A stretch of 64,000 nucleotides of DNA from Pyrinomonadaceae bacterium. Its GTDB lineage: Bacteria > Acidobacteriota > Blastocatellia > Pyrinomonadales > Pyrinomonadaceae. The notes under the pieces were generated by a model, which was not told the DNA's origin, searched no databases, and saw only the letters and a list, made by a program, of their open reading frames with translations. The DNA is taken from contig DASUNM010000024.1 of NCBI GenBank assembly GCA_036277115.1, positions 124,001-188,000 on the forward strand, written 5' to 3'. This document shows positions 33,564 through 42,783 of the stretch, piece by piece. Made by a program: the position numbers and the translations under genes. The first letter of the stretch is position 1. Each line of letters starts with the position of its first letter.

Positions 33564-36110
33564 TTATGGTGGGAAACCGACTTTCTTTAGCAACTCCGGA
33601 AAGCGCGGATCGTCGCGCAGCGGTTTCATGAAGGGATCGACTTTCACAAAGCCCACCAATTGATCAGCCTTGACTGCTTCGTTGAGTGCCGCAAAAGCCC
33701 GCTCATTGTCTCCGGTTTCCGCGTAAAACCCCGCCATGTTGTAGGGACTCATTTTCATCGCCGCAGGCTGAGCGGTCACCGCGCGCAAAAATCCCTGCCA
33801 CCCTCGCTTGGCAAAACTCTCTCTGATCAATCTGGCGGCTTCCGCTTCGTCTCGTAAGTCTTTGCTCTTCGCAAGTTCGTCGATAGCCGAAGCATAGTTA
33901 CCCTTAAAGCGATAAACGTTGTAGAGATAGTAATGCGAAAACCAGTAATCGGGCGCCAGCTCGATCGCCTTTTTCATTTGCGCCTCGCCCTCGTCGATTC
34001 GCCCCGAATAGAAAAAACAGACGGCATAATTGACGTTACCGGCGGTTGATAAAGGTTCTATCTCCAACGCCCTCTGGGTCGCGGCGAGCGCCTCAGCAAA
34101 CCTGCCCAGATAGAGAAGTCGCAAACCATTCAGGCGATGAGCGTCACTTGAATTGGGATTAGCCGCCAGTGCCAATTGAACCTCGCGTTCCCAGCCGGCA
34201 AAATCGTGGTCCTGAAGAAACCTGAGCACGCCTAGCACGATATGGGGTTCAGCCAAAGAGCTGTCCAATTCGGTTGCCTTTGAGGCAAACGCGCGGGCTT
34301 TGGGAAATGTGTTTCCGGACGGCTCATCACCAAAAATCGTGAGGTAGGCATAACTGATCGCCAGTCCGGCGTACGCCAGGGCATAGTTTGGATCGATGCG
34401 CACAGCCTGCTCGAAACAGTCGATAGCTTTATGCGAGTCCTTTGGCGTGCGTTTGTTGGCGTAAAAGCGGCCCTGCAAGTAAAGCTTGTAAGCCTCGGTA
34501 TTTTGCGTGTAGTGCTTGGCTAACTTCTGTTCGTCCGCGCCTGACAATTTGATTCTGAGTTTACTGGAAACGTCGCGCGCAATGTCGCTCTGCAAAGACA
34601 CCAGGTCGGTTTGTTTGCGATTGTATTGCTCGCTCCAAATTACGTTTTCGGTTTGGACGTCAACCAATTCAAGATTTAGCGTCACTCGATCACCGTATTG
34701 AGCAACCCGGCCATTCAAAATCGCCTGCACATTCAGTTCGCTGCCCACGATTTTTGGGTCGGTATCTTTTCCTTTGTAGCGAAAGACAGAACTGCGCGCT
34801 TTAACGTTCAGATTCGGCAATTGTGACAAGCTGCTGATCAGGGTTTCGGTCATCCCGTCCGCGAGATATTCGACGTCCACTTTGCCGCTTTCGTTGATGA
34901 AGGGCATCACCGCGATCGATTCAATAGTCGCGCTTGAAGTGCGGCCACGCAGATAAAAGCCGACGGCCGTGGCCGCCGCCAGCAACGTGAGCAAAGCAAT
35001 TCCCGCCGCGAATTTATGCTGTTTGATGCGGGAGACAACATTCTCGCCGCTGGAGGCGCTCGTCTCAATCGAAGCCGATGGCGTACTGATTGTTGGACCG
35101 AAGCTTTCGCTGCCGGTGGACTTCGCGCCCGCCGGCTCAGTCGTGGTGCTTCTGGCCGGTGGCACAGTTGTATCGATGCCGGCGCCGCGAACCTCGCGCC
35201 GCAGCTCTTTCAACTCATTTGCAACTTCCTTAATCGATTGATAGCGGTCTTTGGGATCTTTCGCGAGACAACGTCTCACAATACGCTGTAGTTCCGGAGG
35301 CGCGGATGGATTGGAATCAGCGATGGACGGTTCCGGTTCATAAACAACCATGTGTAAGGATTTAATGAGCGACTCACCTTCGAAAGGCTTGCTGCCGGTG
35401 GCCGCTTCATACAGGATGCATCCGAACGAGAAGATGTCGGATCGCTGGTCGATCTCTTTTGTCTTACCCTGGGCCTGTTCCGGAGACATGTAACCAAAGG
35501 TGCCCATAATCACGCCGGGCGTTGATTGCTGCTGCATGATTGCCGTCTCAGCGTCTTCGTTTGAACTCTCATTCTCGTTTAGAGGCGGGCTACCCCCCGC
35601 CACCTCGCCCCCGCCTAAACTGGTTTGAGGTTCGACAAGTTTCGCCAGACCGAAATCCAGAATCTTCACGTGCCCGTCGCGCGTGATCATGATGTTTTCA
35701 GGCTTGAGATCGCGATGAACGATCCCCGCAGCATGTGCCTGGGCCAGACCCTCCGCCGCATGTTGCAGGTACCGCAAGAACCTGCGCAGCTCGGTATGCT
35801 GACGACGGAGCTTCTTACGCAGCGTCACGCCATCGACGAATTCCATCGCAATGAAGTGGTAGCCCTCATGTTCGGCAATCTCATAAATCGTCGCGATGTG
35901 GGGATGGTTGAGAGCCGCCGCGGCTTGCGCTTCCTGTTCGAACCGCCGCATTCGATTTTTGTTTGAAGCGAGTTCGGCGGGAAGAACTTTTAAGGCGACA
36001 TTTCGGCGGAGCCGTGTGTCTTCAGCCAGATACACTTCTCCCATTCCACCCGCGCCAATCTTCGAACGGATTTCGTAACGGCCGAGTTTTGTGCCGGGAG
36101 TTAAGGCCAT
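33564..36110 (-). CDS. Ser/Thr protein kinase with FlgO-like and TPR domains
   Basis: 848 aa. N-terminal kinase (about 12-300): glycine loop IGAGGMGEVY, Lys41, HRDLKPEN with Asp134, and DFG at 152-154, so catalytically complete. A Ser/Thr/Pro-rich linker leads to one membrane helix (about 367-387). Outside, a FlgO/adenylate-cyclase-type domain (about 397-530: IAVMPFINES, LADGMTETLISSLSQL, LNVQAILNGRV) precedes TPR repeats (about 545-840). This is the standard acidobacterial one-component sensor kinase. Signal and targets are unknown. Ribosome-binding site weak. Confidence 0.93.
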   Translation of the reverse strand: MALTPGTKLGRYEIRSKIGAGGMGEVYLAEDTRLRRNVALKVLPAELASNKNRMRRFEQEAQAAAALNHPHIATIYEIAEHEGYHFIAMEFVDGVTLRKKLRRQHTELRRFLRYLQHAAEGLAQAHAAGIVHRDLKPENIMITRDGHVKILDFGLAKLVEPQTSLGGGEVAGGSPPLNENESSNEDAETAIMQQQSTPGVIMGTFGYMSPEQAQGKTKEIDQRSDIFSFGCILYEAATGSKPFEGESLIKSLHMVVYEPEPSIADSNPSAPPELQRIVRRCLAKDPKDRYQSIKEVANELKELRREVRGAGIDTTVPPARSTTTEPAGAKSTGSESFGPTISTPSASIETSASSGENVVSRIKQHKFAAGIALLTLLAAATAVGFYLRGRTSSATIESIAVMPFINESGKVDVEYLADGMTETLISSLSQLPNLNVKARSSVFRYKGKDTDPKIVGSELNVQAILNGRVAQYGDRVTLNLELVDVQTENVIWSEQYNRKQTDLVSLQSDIARDVSSKLRIKLSGADEQKLAKHYTQNTEAYKLYLQGRFYANKRTPKDSHKAIDCFEQAVRIDPNYALAYAGLAISYAYLTIFGDEPSGNTFPKARAFASKATELDSSLAEPHIVLGVLRFLQDHDFAGWEREVQLALAANPNSSDAHRLNGLRLLYLGRFAEALAATQRALEIEPLSTAGNVNYAVCFFYSGRIDEGEAQMKKAIELAPDYWFSHYYLYNVYRFKGNYASAIDELAKSKDLRDEAEAARLIRESFAKRGWQGFLRAVTAQPAAMKMSPYNMAGFYAETGDNERAFAALNEAVKADQLVGFVKVDPFMKPLRDDPRFPELLKKVGFPP

Positions 36111-36167
36111 TGAGGGTCTGGCTATTTTACTCAGGAAAGGAGTTTAGGAATAGCTCTAATGTGTTGA

Positions 36168-36218
36168 ATTAATCGGGGTCGAATTAATCGGGGTCAGGTC
36201 AGAATTGATCGGGGTCAT
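36168..36218. repeat. Triple GAATTAATCGGGGTC repeat
   Basis: GAATTAATCGGGGTC occurs twice (one copy lacking its first G) and then as GAATTGATCGGGGTC after a short GGGTCAGGTCA spacer, just upstream of the kinase gene. Similar GGGGTCAGA/GAATTA sequences accompany transposase relics in other bacteria (recollection). Confidence 0.55.
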
Positions 36219-36328
36219 GGCCTGCGATTTTGCCATTCTTGGGTGCAGCGCACGACAACATGGAGCGTGGGGCGTAAGCCCCAGATAGCAGCCCCCAATA
36301 TCGGTGAGCCCGGGAAGCGGGCGAAAGA

Positions 36329-36508
36329 ATTTGGGGTGCGCAACAGAGCGCGCCGGGGTCCCCGGCGCGGCATCCGCGCTGGGGTGGTCGTAGCGGCGAC
36401 AGCGCTTGGATTCAAACTCATCCAGGATGCAACTATCGCTGGGCGCGAAAAGATCCAAAGCGCTGTCGACGTCCCGACAAGTCGGAAGTCAGCCGGCGCA
36501 CTCCAAAT
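36329..36508. mobile_element. MITE-like element, TTTGGAGTGCG type, with nested hairpin
   Basis: Bounded by TTTGGGGTGCGC and GCGCACTCCAAAT, inverted with one mismatch. Inside are AGCGGCGACAGCGCTTGGA, a matching inverted AAAGCGCTGTCGAC, and a nested GGGGTCCCC/CAT-loop hairpin at 36354-36385 (stem GCGCGG/CCGCGC). A shorter relative lies at 42693-42763. GGGGCGTAAGCCCC and CCCGGGAAGCGGG hairpins lie just outside. No gene in this 430-bp gap. Confidence 0.6.
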
Positions 36509-36540
36509 CTGTCGCCCCTCCGCGGTTGTCCATCTACCCC

Positions 36541-37509
36541 TCACGGAATCAACAACAACTTACCCGTTGTCTTTCGTCCCTCGAGGTCGCGGTGCGCTTG
36601 CTGCGCTTCACCGAGCGGATATCGATGATGAATCTGGATTTTCAATTCACCATTAACAATCATCCCGAGCACGTCGCCCGCGCGCCATTCCAAGTCCTCT
36701 CGTGTCGCGGAGTAATGTGCGAGCGTCGGTCGCGTGATAAACAGCGAACCCTTCTGCGACAGCTTGATCAAATCGAACGGCGGCACCGCCCCGCTCGCGC
36801 CGCCAAACAGAACCAGGTACCCGCGCGGGCGCAACACATTCAGATCGCGATCAAAAGTTGCCTTGCCCACGCCGTCATAGACCACGTGAACGCCAAGGCC
36901 GTCCGTCAGGCGTCTTGTCTCTGATTCAAAATCGTCTTTCGTATAGACGATGCACTCATCCGCTCCGGCTGCGCGCGCCAGATCCGCCTTCTCTTCGCTG
37001 CCGGCCGTGGCAATAACACGTGCGCCGAGACCTTTGCACATCTGCACCAGCAGTTGGCCCACGCCGCCCGCCGCCGCGTGAATCAAGGCAGTTTCACCGG
37101 CTTTTACCGGATAGGTGCTGCGACAGAGATAATGCGCGGTCATGCCTTGCAGCATCGCCGCGGCGGCCGTGTCGAAATCCAATTGCGCCGGCACCTTGAC
37201 GAGGCGATCCGCAGGCACGCACGCGTATTCGGCATAGCTCCCGGTTATTCCGCAGTACGCCACGCGATCACCCGGTTTGAGATTCGTCACGTCAGCGCCG
37301 ACTTCCGCAACCACACCCGCCGCTTCTTGTCCGGCAATGAATGGCAGCGGCGCGGGATATCTGCCCTCGCGCAGGTAGACATCGATGAAATTGATTCCGA
37401 TCGCCTTGATCTCGACGAGCGCTTCGTTTGGTTTAGGCGTAGGCGTTGGCAGATCTGCGAGTGTGAGCACTTCGGGCCCGCCCGTTTGCGTAACCTGGAT
37501 GGCTTTCAT
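36541..37509 (-). CDS. NADPH:quinone oxidoreductase (zinc-independent MDR family)
   Basis: 322 aa, the normal size for QorA-like enzymes. GroES-like N-domain with FIAGQEAAGVVAEVG (about 58-72) and GDRVAYCG; Rossmann domain with LIHAAAGGVGQL (about 142-153), the AxxGVG nucleotide motif, and VYDGVGKATFD. No structural zinc cysteines, as expected for quinone oxidoreductases rather than alcohol dehydrogenases. It reduces quinones or reactive enones with NADPH in the cytoplasm. Stand-alone gene between two repeat-filled gaps; ribosome-binding site poor. Confidence 0.92.
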   Translation of the reverse strand: MKAIQVTQTGGPEVLTLADLPTPTPKPNEALVEIKAIGINFIDVYLREGRYPAPLPFIAGQEAAGVVAEVGADVTNLKPGDRVAYCGITGSYAEYACVPADRLVKVPAQLDFDTAAAAMLQGMTAHYLCRSTYPVKAGETALIHAAAGGVGQLLVQMCKGLGARVIATAGSEEKADLARAAGADECIVYTKDDFESETRRLTDGLGVHVVYDGVGKATFDRDLNVLRPRGYLVLFGGASGAVPPFDLIKLSQKGSLFITRPTLAHYSATREDLEWRAGDVLGMIVNGELKIQIHHRYPLGEAQQAHRDLEGRKTTGKLLLIP

Positions 37510-37553
37510 AGTTGGGATCGTAATTCAGTGGGAGGCTATTTGAGAAATAGAGA

Positions 37554-37763
37554 GTCAGTACCATCTGCGTTAGCGGGTGGGTATGAGGCGCGAAGCGCTG
37601 TCATGCAATAGCCCCGACCGTCAGGTCGGAGTAACATACGCAGACCGCATCGAGGCCCGAAGGGCCGACATGATCAATACCGCACCTTCGGCGCTCGGTT
37701 ATTTTTCCGTAATCAAACCACGGCCTGACGGCCGTGGCTATTTAATGACGGCCCCTTCGGGCC
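37554..37763. repeat. Composite REP: module A plus facing two-hairpin units
   Basis: GTCAGTACCATCTGCG at the left end; 37587-37631 (+): GGCGC-GAA-GCGCT, linker GTCATGCAATAG, CCCCGACC-GTCA-GGTCGGAG; a CCGCACCTTCGGCGCTCGG segment near 37680; 37718-37763 (-): GGCCC-GAAG-GGGCC, linker GTCATTAAATAG, CCACGGCC-GTCA-GGCCGTGG. In the (-) unit stem 1 has GGCCC where the others have GGTCC, with a compensating change opposite. Confidence 0.8.
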
Positions 37764-37772
37764 TCACGAACA

Positions 37773-38891
37773 ATGAACCTTGAAACTCTGAAAACACCGA
37801 GTCTCGTACTCGACGTCGCGAAGGTTAAGCGCAATGCCGACCGCATGAGCCAACGGATCAGCCAATTTGGTGCTGATCTTCGCCCGCACATCAAGACCCA
37901 CAAGTGTATTGAAGTTGCTCGCATTCAAACTGCCGGGCACTCCGGCGCCGTCACGGTCTCAACCCTTGCCGAAGCACGAGCGTTCGCTGCGAATGGATTC
38001 TCCAAAATCACCTACGCCATCCCGATCGAGCCGGGCAAATTTGCTGAAGCGATTGAGCTCTCCAGAGATTGCGAACTGGCTTTGATAACGGACGACTCTG
38101 ATCTGCCCGATCCTCTGAATACGGCCGCCAAACAGGCGAACGTTCATCTGGATCTCTTTCTGAAGGTCGACTGTGGATATCATCGGTGCGGTGTCGAGCC
38201 CACTGAAGGAGCGGCTACCGAGATTCCCCGCCGCATATCCAACGCGTCAAACCTGCGGTTTGCGGGAATCCTGACCCACGCGGGTCACAGTTATAACTGT
38301 CAGACAAAAGCAGAGGTTCTGGCCCTCGCGAAACATGAACGCGATGTGATGGCCGGCTTTGCTGCGACGCTCCGCCAGGAAGTCGGCCCGGTACCAATCG
38401 TAAGTATTGGCTCAACTCCAACTATCACGAGTGTCGATCATCTCGACGGCATCGACGAAGCACGCCCTGGAAACTACATCTTTTTCGACGCGTTCCAGGC
38501 GACCCTGGGTAGCTGTTCATTTCAAGACTGCGCACTGACGGTCCTCGCTTCAGTCGTGCATCGCGACCGGGGCAGACAAAAAGTGATCATCGATGCCGGC
38601 GCCATCGCGCTATCGAAGGACCGCGGTCCGGTGGGTCTCAATCCGGATTGTGGCTATGGCAGAGTACTGAACCTCTTGGGCGAGGATCTGAATCTAACCG
38701 TCAGCGAGATGTCACAAGAGCACGGCGTCGTCATGGTGAAGGATGAGAACACTTTCGACCGGCTACGCGTTGGGTCGCGCGTCAGAGTTTTGGCAAACCA
38801 TTCGTGTCTGACCGCGGCCCAACATTCCTACTACAACGTGCTCGAAGGCGAGCACATTGTGGACCACTGGAAGATTCATGCCGGCTGGTAA
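37773..38891 (+). CDS. D-threonine aldolase / D-serine dehydratase-like PLP enzyme
   Basis: 372 aa, alanine-racemase-like (fold type III). The PLP lysine is in RPHIKTHK (Lys41), typical of the DSD1/D-threonine aldolase family. The metal site near the C-terminus reads NHSC (His343, Cys345); eukaryotic D-serine dehydratases use His and Cys for zinc, D-threonine aldolases usually His and Asp, so D-serine ammonia-lyase activity is slightly favoured. Cytoplasmic, no operon partner. The ATG at 37773 follows a REP composite by 9 bp, with no clear ribosome-binding site, so expression may depend on the repeat. Confidence 0.87.
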   Translation: MNLETLKTPSLVLDVAKVKRNADRMSQRISQFGADLRPHIKTHKCIEVARIQTAGHSGAVTVSTLAEARAFAANGFSKITYAIPIEPGKFAEAIELSRDCELALITDDSDLPDPLNTAAKQANVHLDLFLKVDCGYHRCGVEPTEGAATEIPRRISNASNLRFAGILTHAGHSYNCQTKAEVLALAKHERDVMAGFAATLRQEVGPVPIVSIGSTPTITSVDHLDGIDEARPGNYIFFDAFQATLGSCSFQDCALTVLASVVHRDRGRQKVIIDAGAIALSKDRGPVGLNPDCGYGRVLNLLGEDLNLTVSEMSQEHGVVMVKDENTFDRLRVGSRVRVLANHSCLTAAQHSYYNVLEGEHIVDHWKIHAGW

Positions 38892-39059
38892 TCTGTGGTC
38901 AAACATGACAATGCCCCGGCGAGGAGCCGGGCAGTCGCCGGCATCGCGGCGCGAAAGAGCGTCGAACAAAAGCGCCCAATCAAAATCGCCGAGCTGGTTA
39001 AGATCTAATGAGGATCCCAAAAATCCGCACGCCTGTCCCCCGTCCTTACCGTCCTCGCT

Positions 39060-41750
39060 TCATGGCTGATTAGCAACAACCTTCACCTGCTGCTTCACCC
39101 ACGAGACCATCTTGTCGAAATACCCGGGCGCGGTCCGAGGGATGTCGCCAGGAGCCGGCGGCAGCGTGAAGTCATGGTTAGCTCCGGGAAACACCTCGAT
39201 CGTTAATTGTCCTTTTCCCATCTCGGGCAAGGTGCGCTTGAAGACTGCGATAGTCTCCTGGGCCGGAACCACTTTGTCCGCTTCACCTAAAAGCGCCAGG
39301 ATCGGCAACCTTAATTGGCGGTAGTGAACGACGGGGTCGAAGAATAGCTCAGCCGCAAAACTACGCCGGGCGGCGGGCCACTCTCCGACTGTCGGATCGG
39401 ACGCCGGAAGATCGAGCAGCTTAAACCAGGGCTTGTCTTTGTGGGCCTGCCACAAACGGCTCACTTCAATCGCGCCTTCTTTGCCGTTGCTGCGAAGGTA
39501 GGGGAAATATTTGCCGAGCACCTCCTCGGCCTGCTTGATCTCCTCCGCTGAATGGCCCGCATCGCGGACCAGCCAGAGGCGTCGGTACGTTTCCTGCAGT
39601 GCCGGCGTAATCGGCCCGCCGCTCGAGGTGACCAGGAACGCAAGGTCTTTCTCGCTTGTTGCTGCGATCCCCATCACCCAGGGCCCCTGGCTGGTGCCGA
39701 GCAGACCAATGTCCTTCAGTCTTATGTCGGCGCGTGACTTGAGCAAACGCACGCCGGCTAACACGTCGCCCGCCAAATCCTCGTAGCGAGATGTCCGAAA
39801 GTCTCCGGTAGATTTTCCTGTTCCTCTCTTGTCATACGCGAGCGCGGCGATTCCGTGTCGCGCAAACAACATCGCCCAAGTCAGGAAGCCCCGACGGGTC
39901 GCGGCTCCGCCACCGTGCACGAAGACAATCGCCGGGTGCGGCCCCTTTGACGCGGGCGTGATCAGCGTCCCGGCCAGCGTCGTATCGCCGTTTCGAAAAG
40001 TGACCTCCTCCTGTTTCAGCTCGATCTGGCTCCCACTCCGTTCAGGCCGATCCGGCTCCCGCAAAATAATGCGCGAGCCTTCGGCCGTTTGTTCAAAGGC
40101 CACCTTGACCGGAGAAGTTCGCGGACCATGGGCCACCAGGTTGTAGACGTTCGGTTTGTCCGGCGCGGGAAAAAGTCCTCCCGTGCGACCGGTGTTGAAG
40201 TCCTGCAGCATAAGGAAATCGCCGAACTTGTAGACCACAGCTGTTTCCTTCGCTCCAATGGCGTAAGTGCCGATCAGTTTCTCTTGATCCAGTAAACTCA
40301 CGGGCGCTGCCGTCTCCTGGCCGGCAGTTGCTTTCAAATCCGACGGCGAAACTCTTAGTCCGCTCCGACTCGCTATCCATTGAGTTATGTCTTGCAGGAC
40401 TCCGGACGCCAGTTGCGTCGGGTTCTCCTCGCTGTAGTTATCCGGGATATGTCCGGCTCCCCCATCTTTCACCTGCAGCAGCCCGTGATTGGCGGCTCGG
40501 ACTGTGCGCAATGTGAAATCCTTGTTGCCCGCAGCGCGCAGGTAGCGCTCCCACAGAGGCAAATTTTGTTTGGGCGGCACCACCCCATCTAATTCTCCGA
40601 ACATGGCCAGTACGGGCGTCCTTAGTTTTTCGAGTGCTGCGCGCGGGTCATAGGCAGTTTGCCGCCAACGCGCCAGGTCACGCTCGGATGAACTGAGTTC
40701 CACCACACCCCACCATTTTGCCGAACGCGCCTTTTGCACTGCCCGACTTAAGGCTTCCCACTCACGACCAGTTGCTGCGACGCGAAACATCAGTCTCATT
40801 GAGTCAAGCGCGTCAGCTACGTCGGCTTCGGAAAAACCGCGACTGCGCATATCGTTCTCGGCCTCGTTGAGTTCCTGGTCCCAGGTGTTAGTTGCCGGTG
40901 GCGCGAGCAGACAGACGAAGGCGACGTCAGTGCCGCGCGCAGGTACGAGCGGCGCGATAAAGCCACCCTGGCTGTGACCATAAAGTCCGATCCGGTTAGC
41001 GATCGTGTCCGGACGCCGCTTAAGGTAATTCACGGCCGCGCGCGCGTCGTCTGCCAACTCCTCAATCCCAGCATTACTCCAACTCGGTCCCAGGGAAGAT
41101 CCGTAGCCGCGTTTATCGTAAGTGAGCACCGCCACCCCCTGCCGGGCGAGGTGGGTTGCCAACAGACCGTAATAAGCGTAGTCGCGGCCACCCGCGCCCG
41201 AGCCCTGAATCATCACCACCGCCGGGTGCGGTCCCGGGGTGATGGGCAGCGTTAGTCTTCCGGCCAGCTTCACGCGGCGGTTAGTGAAGGTGACCTCTTC
41301 GAAGCGGATGCTATTAGTTGCTTTTGCGAACACCGGAAAAGCGGCCCCTTCGCGCCAGTGCATCCCGATGACGCTTCCATCCGTCGTAAGCAAGAAATTG
41401 ATTTCCCCCAAGAAATTGCTTTTTCCACCTGCCGGTCCACTCGCGCCGTATGTAAAGGAGGTTTCCGTAGTGCGCCGCAAAACACCTATGCGCCCAGTCG
41501 GAGGATACAGAAAGCAGAGAAGGTTAGGCTCTTGTCCGCGGAAGCTGTGATCGCAGTTGGCGATCACCAGCTGGTGCGCGGCATCAATTTGGTACACGCC
41601 GTGGAACTTTGTGTCTGCCAGTGCGCGCCCGGCAAAGATTGCGGGGCGCTCACTATCGAGTGTGCTATTTGCTTTTCGGGCAAACGACGATGTGCTGTCT
41701 AAAACCAGGAAAGTCAGGATGGCGAGAGTCGTACAAATGGCGATCTTCAC
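39060..41750 (-). CDS. Tandem alpha/beta hydrolase, secreted
   Basis: 896 aa from GTG 41750, with GAAGGAGA upstream; the frame continues to 41801 without a better start. The signal peptide ends near SSFA. Two complete hydrolase domains: the first (about 150-465) has Ser260 in GHSQGG, Asp388 in GELDGVVP and His422 in ANHG; the second (about 580-890) has Ser687 in GTSQGP, Asp825 in GEADKVVP and His859 in GANHDF. A beta-rich spacer (about 480-575) lies between, and another precedes domain 1. The halves share PHPA-type strands and YDKRG, pointing to internal duplication. Substrate unknown; exported. Confidence 0.9.
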   Translation of the reverse strand: MKIAICTTLAILTFLVLDSTSSFARKANSTLDSERPAIFAGRALADTKFHGVYQIDAAHQLVIANCDHSFRGQEPNLLCFLYPPTGRIGVLRRTTETSFTYGASGPAGGKSNFLGEINFLLTTDGSVIGMHWREGAAFPVFAKATNSIRFEEVTFTNRRVKLAGRLTLPITPGPHPAVVMIQGSGAGGRDYAYYGLLATHLARQGVAVLTYDKRGYGSSLGPSWSNAGIEELADDARAAVNYLKRRPDTIANRIGLYGHSQGGFIAPLVPARGTDVAFVCLLAPPATNTWDQELNEAENDMRSRGFSEADVADALDSMRLMFRVAATGREWEALSRAVQKARSAKWWGVVELSSSERDLARWRQTAYDPRAALEKLRTPVLAMFGELDGVVPPKQNLPLWERYLRAAGNKDFTLRTVRAANHGLLQVKDGGAGHIPDNYSEENPTQLASGVLQDITQWIASRSGLRVSPSDLKATAGQETAAPVSLLDQEKLIGTYAIGAKETAVVYKFGDFLMLQDFNTGRTGGLFPAPDKPNVYNLVAHGPRTSPVKVAFEQTAEGSRIILREPDRPERSGSQIELKQEEVTFRNGDTTLAGTLITPASKGPHPAIVFVHGGGAATRRGFLTWAMLFARHGIAALAYDKRGTGKSTGDFRTSRYEDLAGDVLAGVRLLKSRADIRLKDIGLLGTSQGPWVMGIAATSEKDLAFLVTSSGGPITPALQETYRRLWLVRDAGHSAEEIKQAEEVLGKYFPYLRSNGKEGAIEVSRLWQAHKDKPWFKLLDLPASDPTVGEWPAARRSFAAELFFDPVVHYRQLRLPILALLGEADKVVPAQETIAVFKRTLPEMGKGQLTIEVFPGANHDFTLPPAPGDIPRTAPGYFDKMVSWVKQQVKVVANQP

Positions 41751-42042
41751 GGGGCTGTCTCCTTCGAGGTATGGAATAGGTTCTCCGGGCCACGCTATCA
41801 ATACGCCGCTGACGTGGATTAAATGGCTAAGTTTTCCCTGAGCTTTCGCTGAATTCGGTGAGTGCAGTCTTTTCCGGGAGAAACGGCATGAGGGTAACGA
41901 TGTAGTTGAGTCACCCTAACAACCCTTTGGGTTGCTTATCGGCAGACGGCAGGAACCCGAAGGGTGCCCAGTTCGTATGAACTTGCGCCACATCGGATCT
42001 CGTTAGTAGCTCGAACAACCCAATCAGCCTGGAACCGAAGAA

Positions 42043-42585
42043 ATGCAAAACCCGGAGCATGAGACCAGCCGGAGTCGCCTTGAGGACGACGTAGTCATTG
42101 AAGGGCGGATCATCCGACCGCAGTTGAACAGAATTGAAGATCAGGGCCGAGTGATACAGGTTCAGCCCAAAGTGATGGCCGTTCTGATGTGCCTGGCCAA
42201 TCAGCCGGGCCGGGTGGTGACCAAAGAGCATCTGCTCCAGACCGTCTGGGCCGACACGCATGTCACCCAACATGTGCTGACCCGCGCAATATCGGAACTC
42301 CGCAAAATCTTCCATGATGACCCTGAGAGTCCTTACGTCATAGAAACCATTCCCAAAACTGGCTACCGGCTAATCGCCGAACTTTCAAAGGCCCACCCGG
42401 AGGAAGACAAACACGCTGCGCGCGATATCGCAACCGGCTTGCGTCAAAATCCTATTCCGGCTCCGCGGCCACGGGTCTTTCGGCAGTGGTGGGTCCTGCC
42501 AACAACTCTCACCGGAGTGGGAATGATGATGGTCTTTCTGGTTTTCCTCTTTTTCTTGATCGGCAGGATCATGCATCAGCATTGA
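42043..42585 (+). CDS. ToxR/CadC-like winged-helix membrane regulator (short form)
   Basis: 180 aa. Residues 20-115 are an OmpR-type winged helix: VIQVQPKVMAVLMCLANQPG, VVTKEHLLQTVWADTHV, LTRAISELRKIF, YVIETIPKTGYRLIAEL. A linker leads to a C-terminal membrane helix (about 150-176). The long periplasmic or TPR part of most acidobacterial CadC-like proteins is absent; only four residues follow the helix, so this is either a minimal membrane-tethered regulator or a truncated one. Target genes unknown. The 290-bp upstream gap has no obvious element. Confidence 0.85.
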   Translation: MQNPEHETSRSRLEDDVVIEGRIIRPQLNRIEDQGRVIQVQPKVMAVLMCLANQPGRVVTKEHLLQTVWADTHVTQHVLTRAISELRKIFHDDPESPYVIETIPKTGYRLIAELSKAHPEEDKHAARDIATGLRQNPIPAPRPRVFRQWWVLPTTLTGVGMMMVFLVFLFFLIGRIMHQH

Positions 42586-42599
42586 AGAATTGCAGCCAG

Positions 42600-42690
42600 A
42601 GTACGCGGAGCGCACGGCAGATAAAGCCTGGGCGTAAGCCCCAGGTTCACGAACCCAAAATGATGCTTAGCCCGCGAAGCGGGCGACAGA
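42600..42690. repeat. Short GC hairpin cluster
   Basis: GCGGAGCGC with a CAGATAAAGC tail, CCTGGGC-GTAA-GCCCCAGG, and GCCCGC-GAA-GCGGGC with GACAG. These match the hairpins at 23460-23762 and 36264-36330 and lie at the start of the 485-bp repeat-filled gap 42586-43070. Confidence 0.55.
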
Positions 42691-42692
42691 TA

Positions 42693-42763
42693 TATGGAGT
42701 GCGGCGACTAGTCGCCGCTTGCATACGCAATACAAAGCACCGTCAGGCCGGCGCACTCCAAAT
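42693..42763. mobile_element. Short MITE-like element, TTTGGAGTGCG type
   Basis: ATGGAGTGCGGCGACTAGT starts it; the end is CGCACTCCA followed by AAT. The inner GCGGCGAC-TA-GTCGCCGC is a perfect palindrome. It is about 70 bp against about 180 bp for the relative at 36329-36508, so probably an internal-deletion form. Confidence 0.55.
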
Positions 42764-42783
42764 TCGGTGCGCGACGTCAACCA

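Noticed and set aside
36243..36924. Plus-strand frames of 137 and 172 aa near the quinone oxidoreductase
   Set aside because: They run through palindromic repeats and antisense to the oxidoreductase; Arg/Ser-rich translations without protein character.
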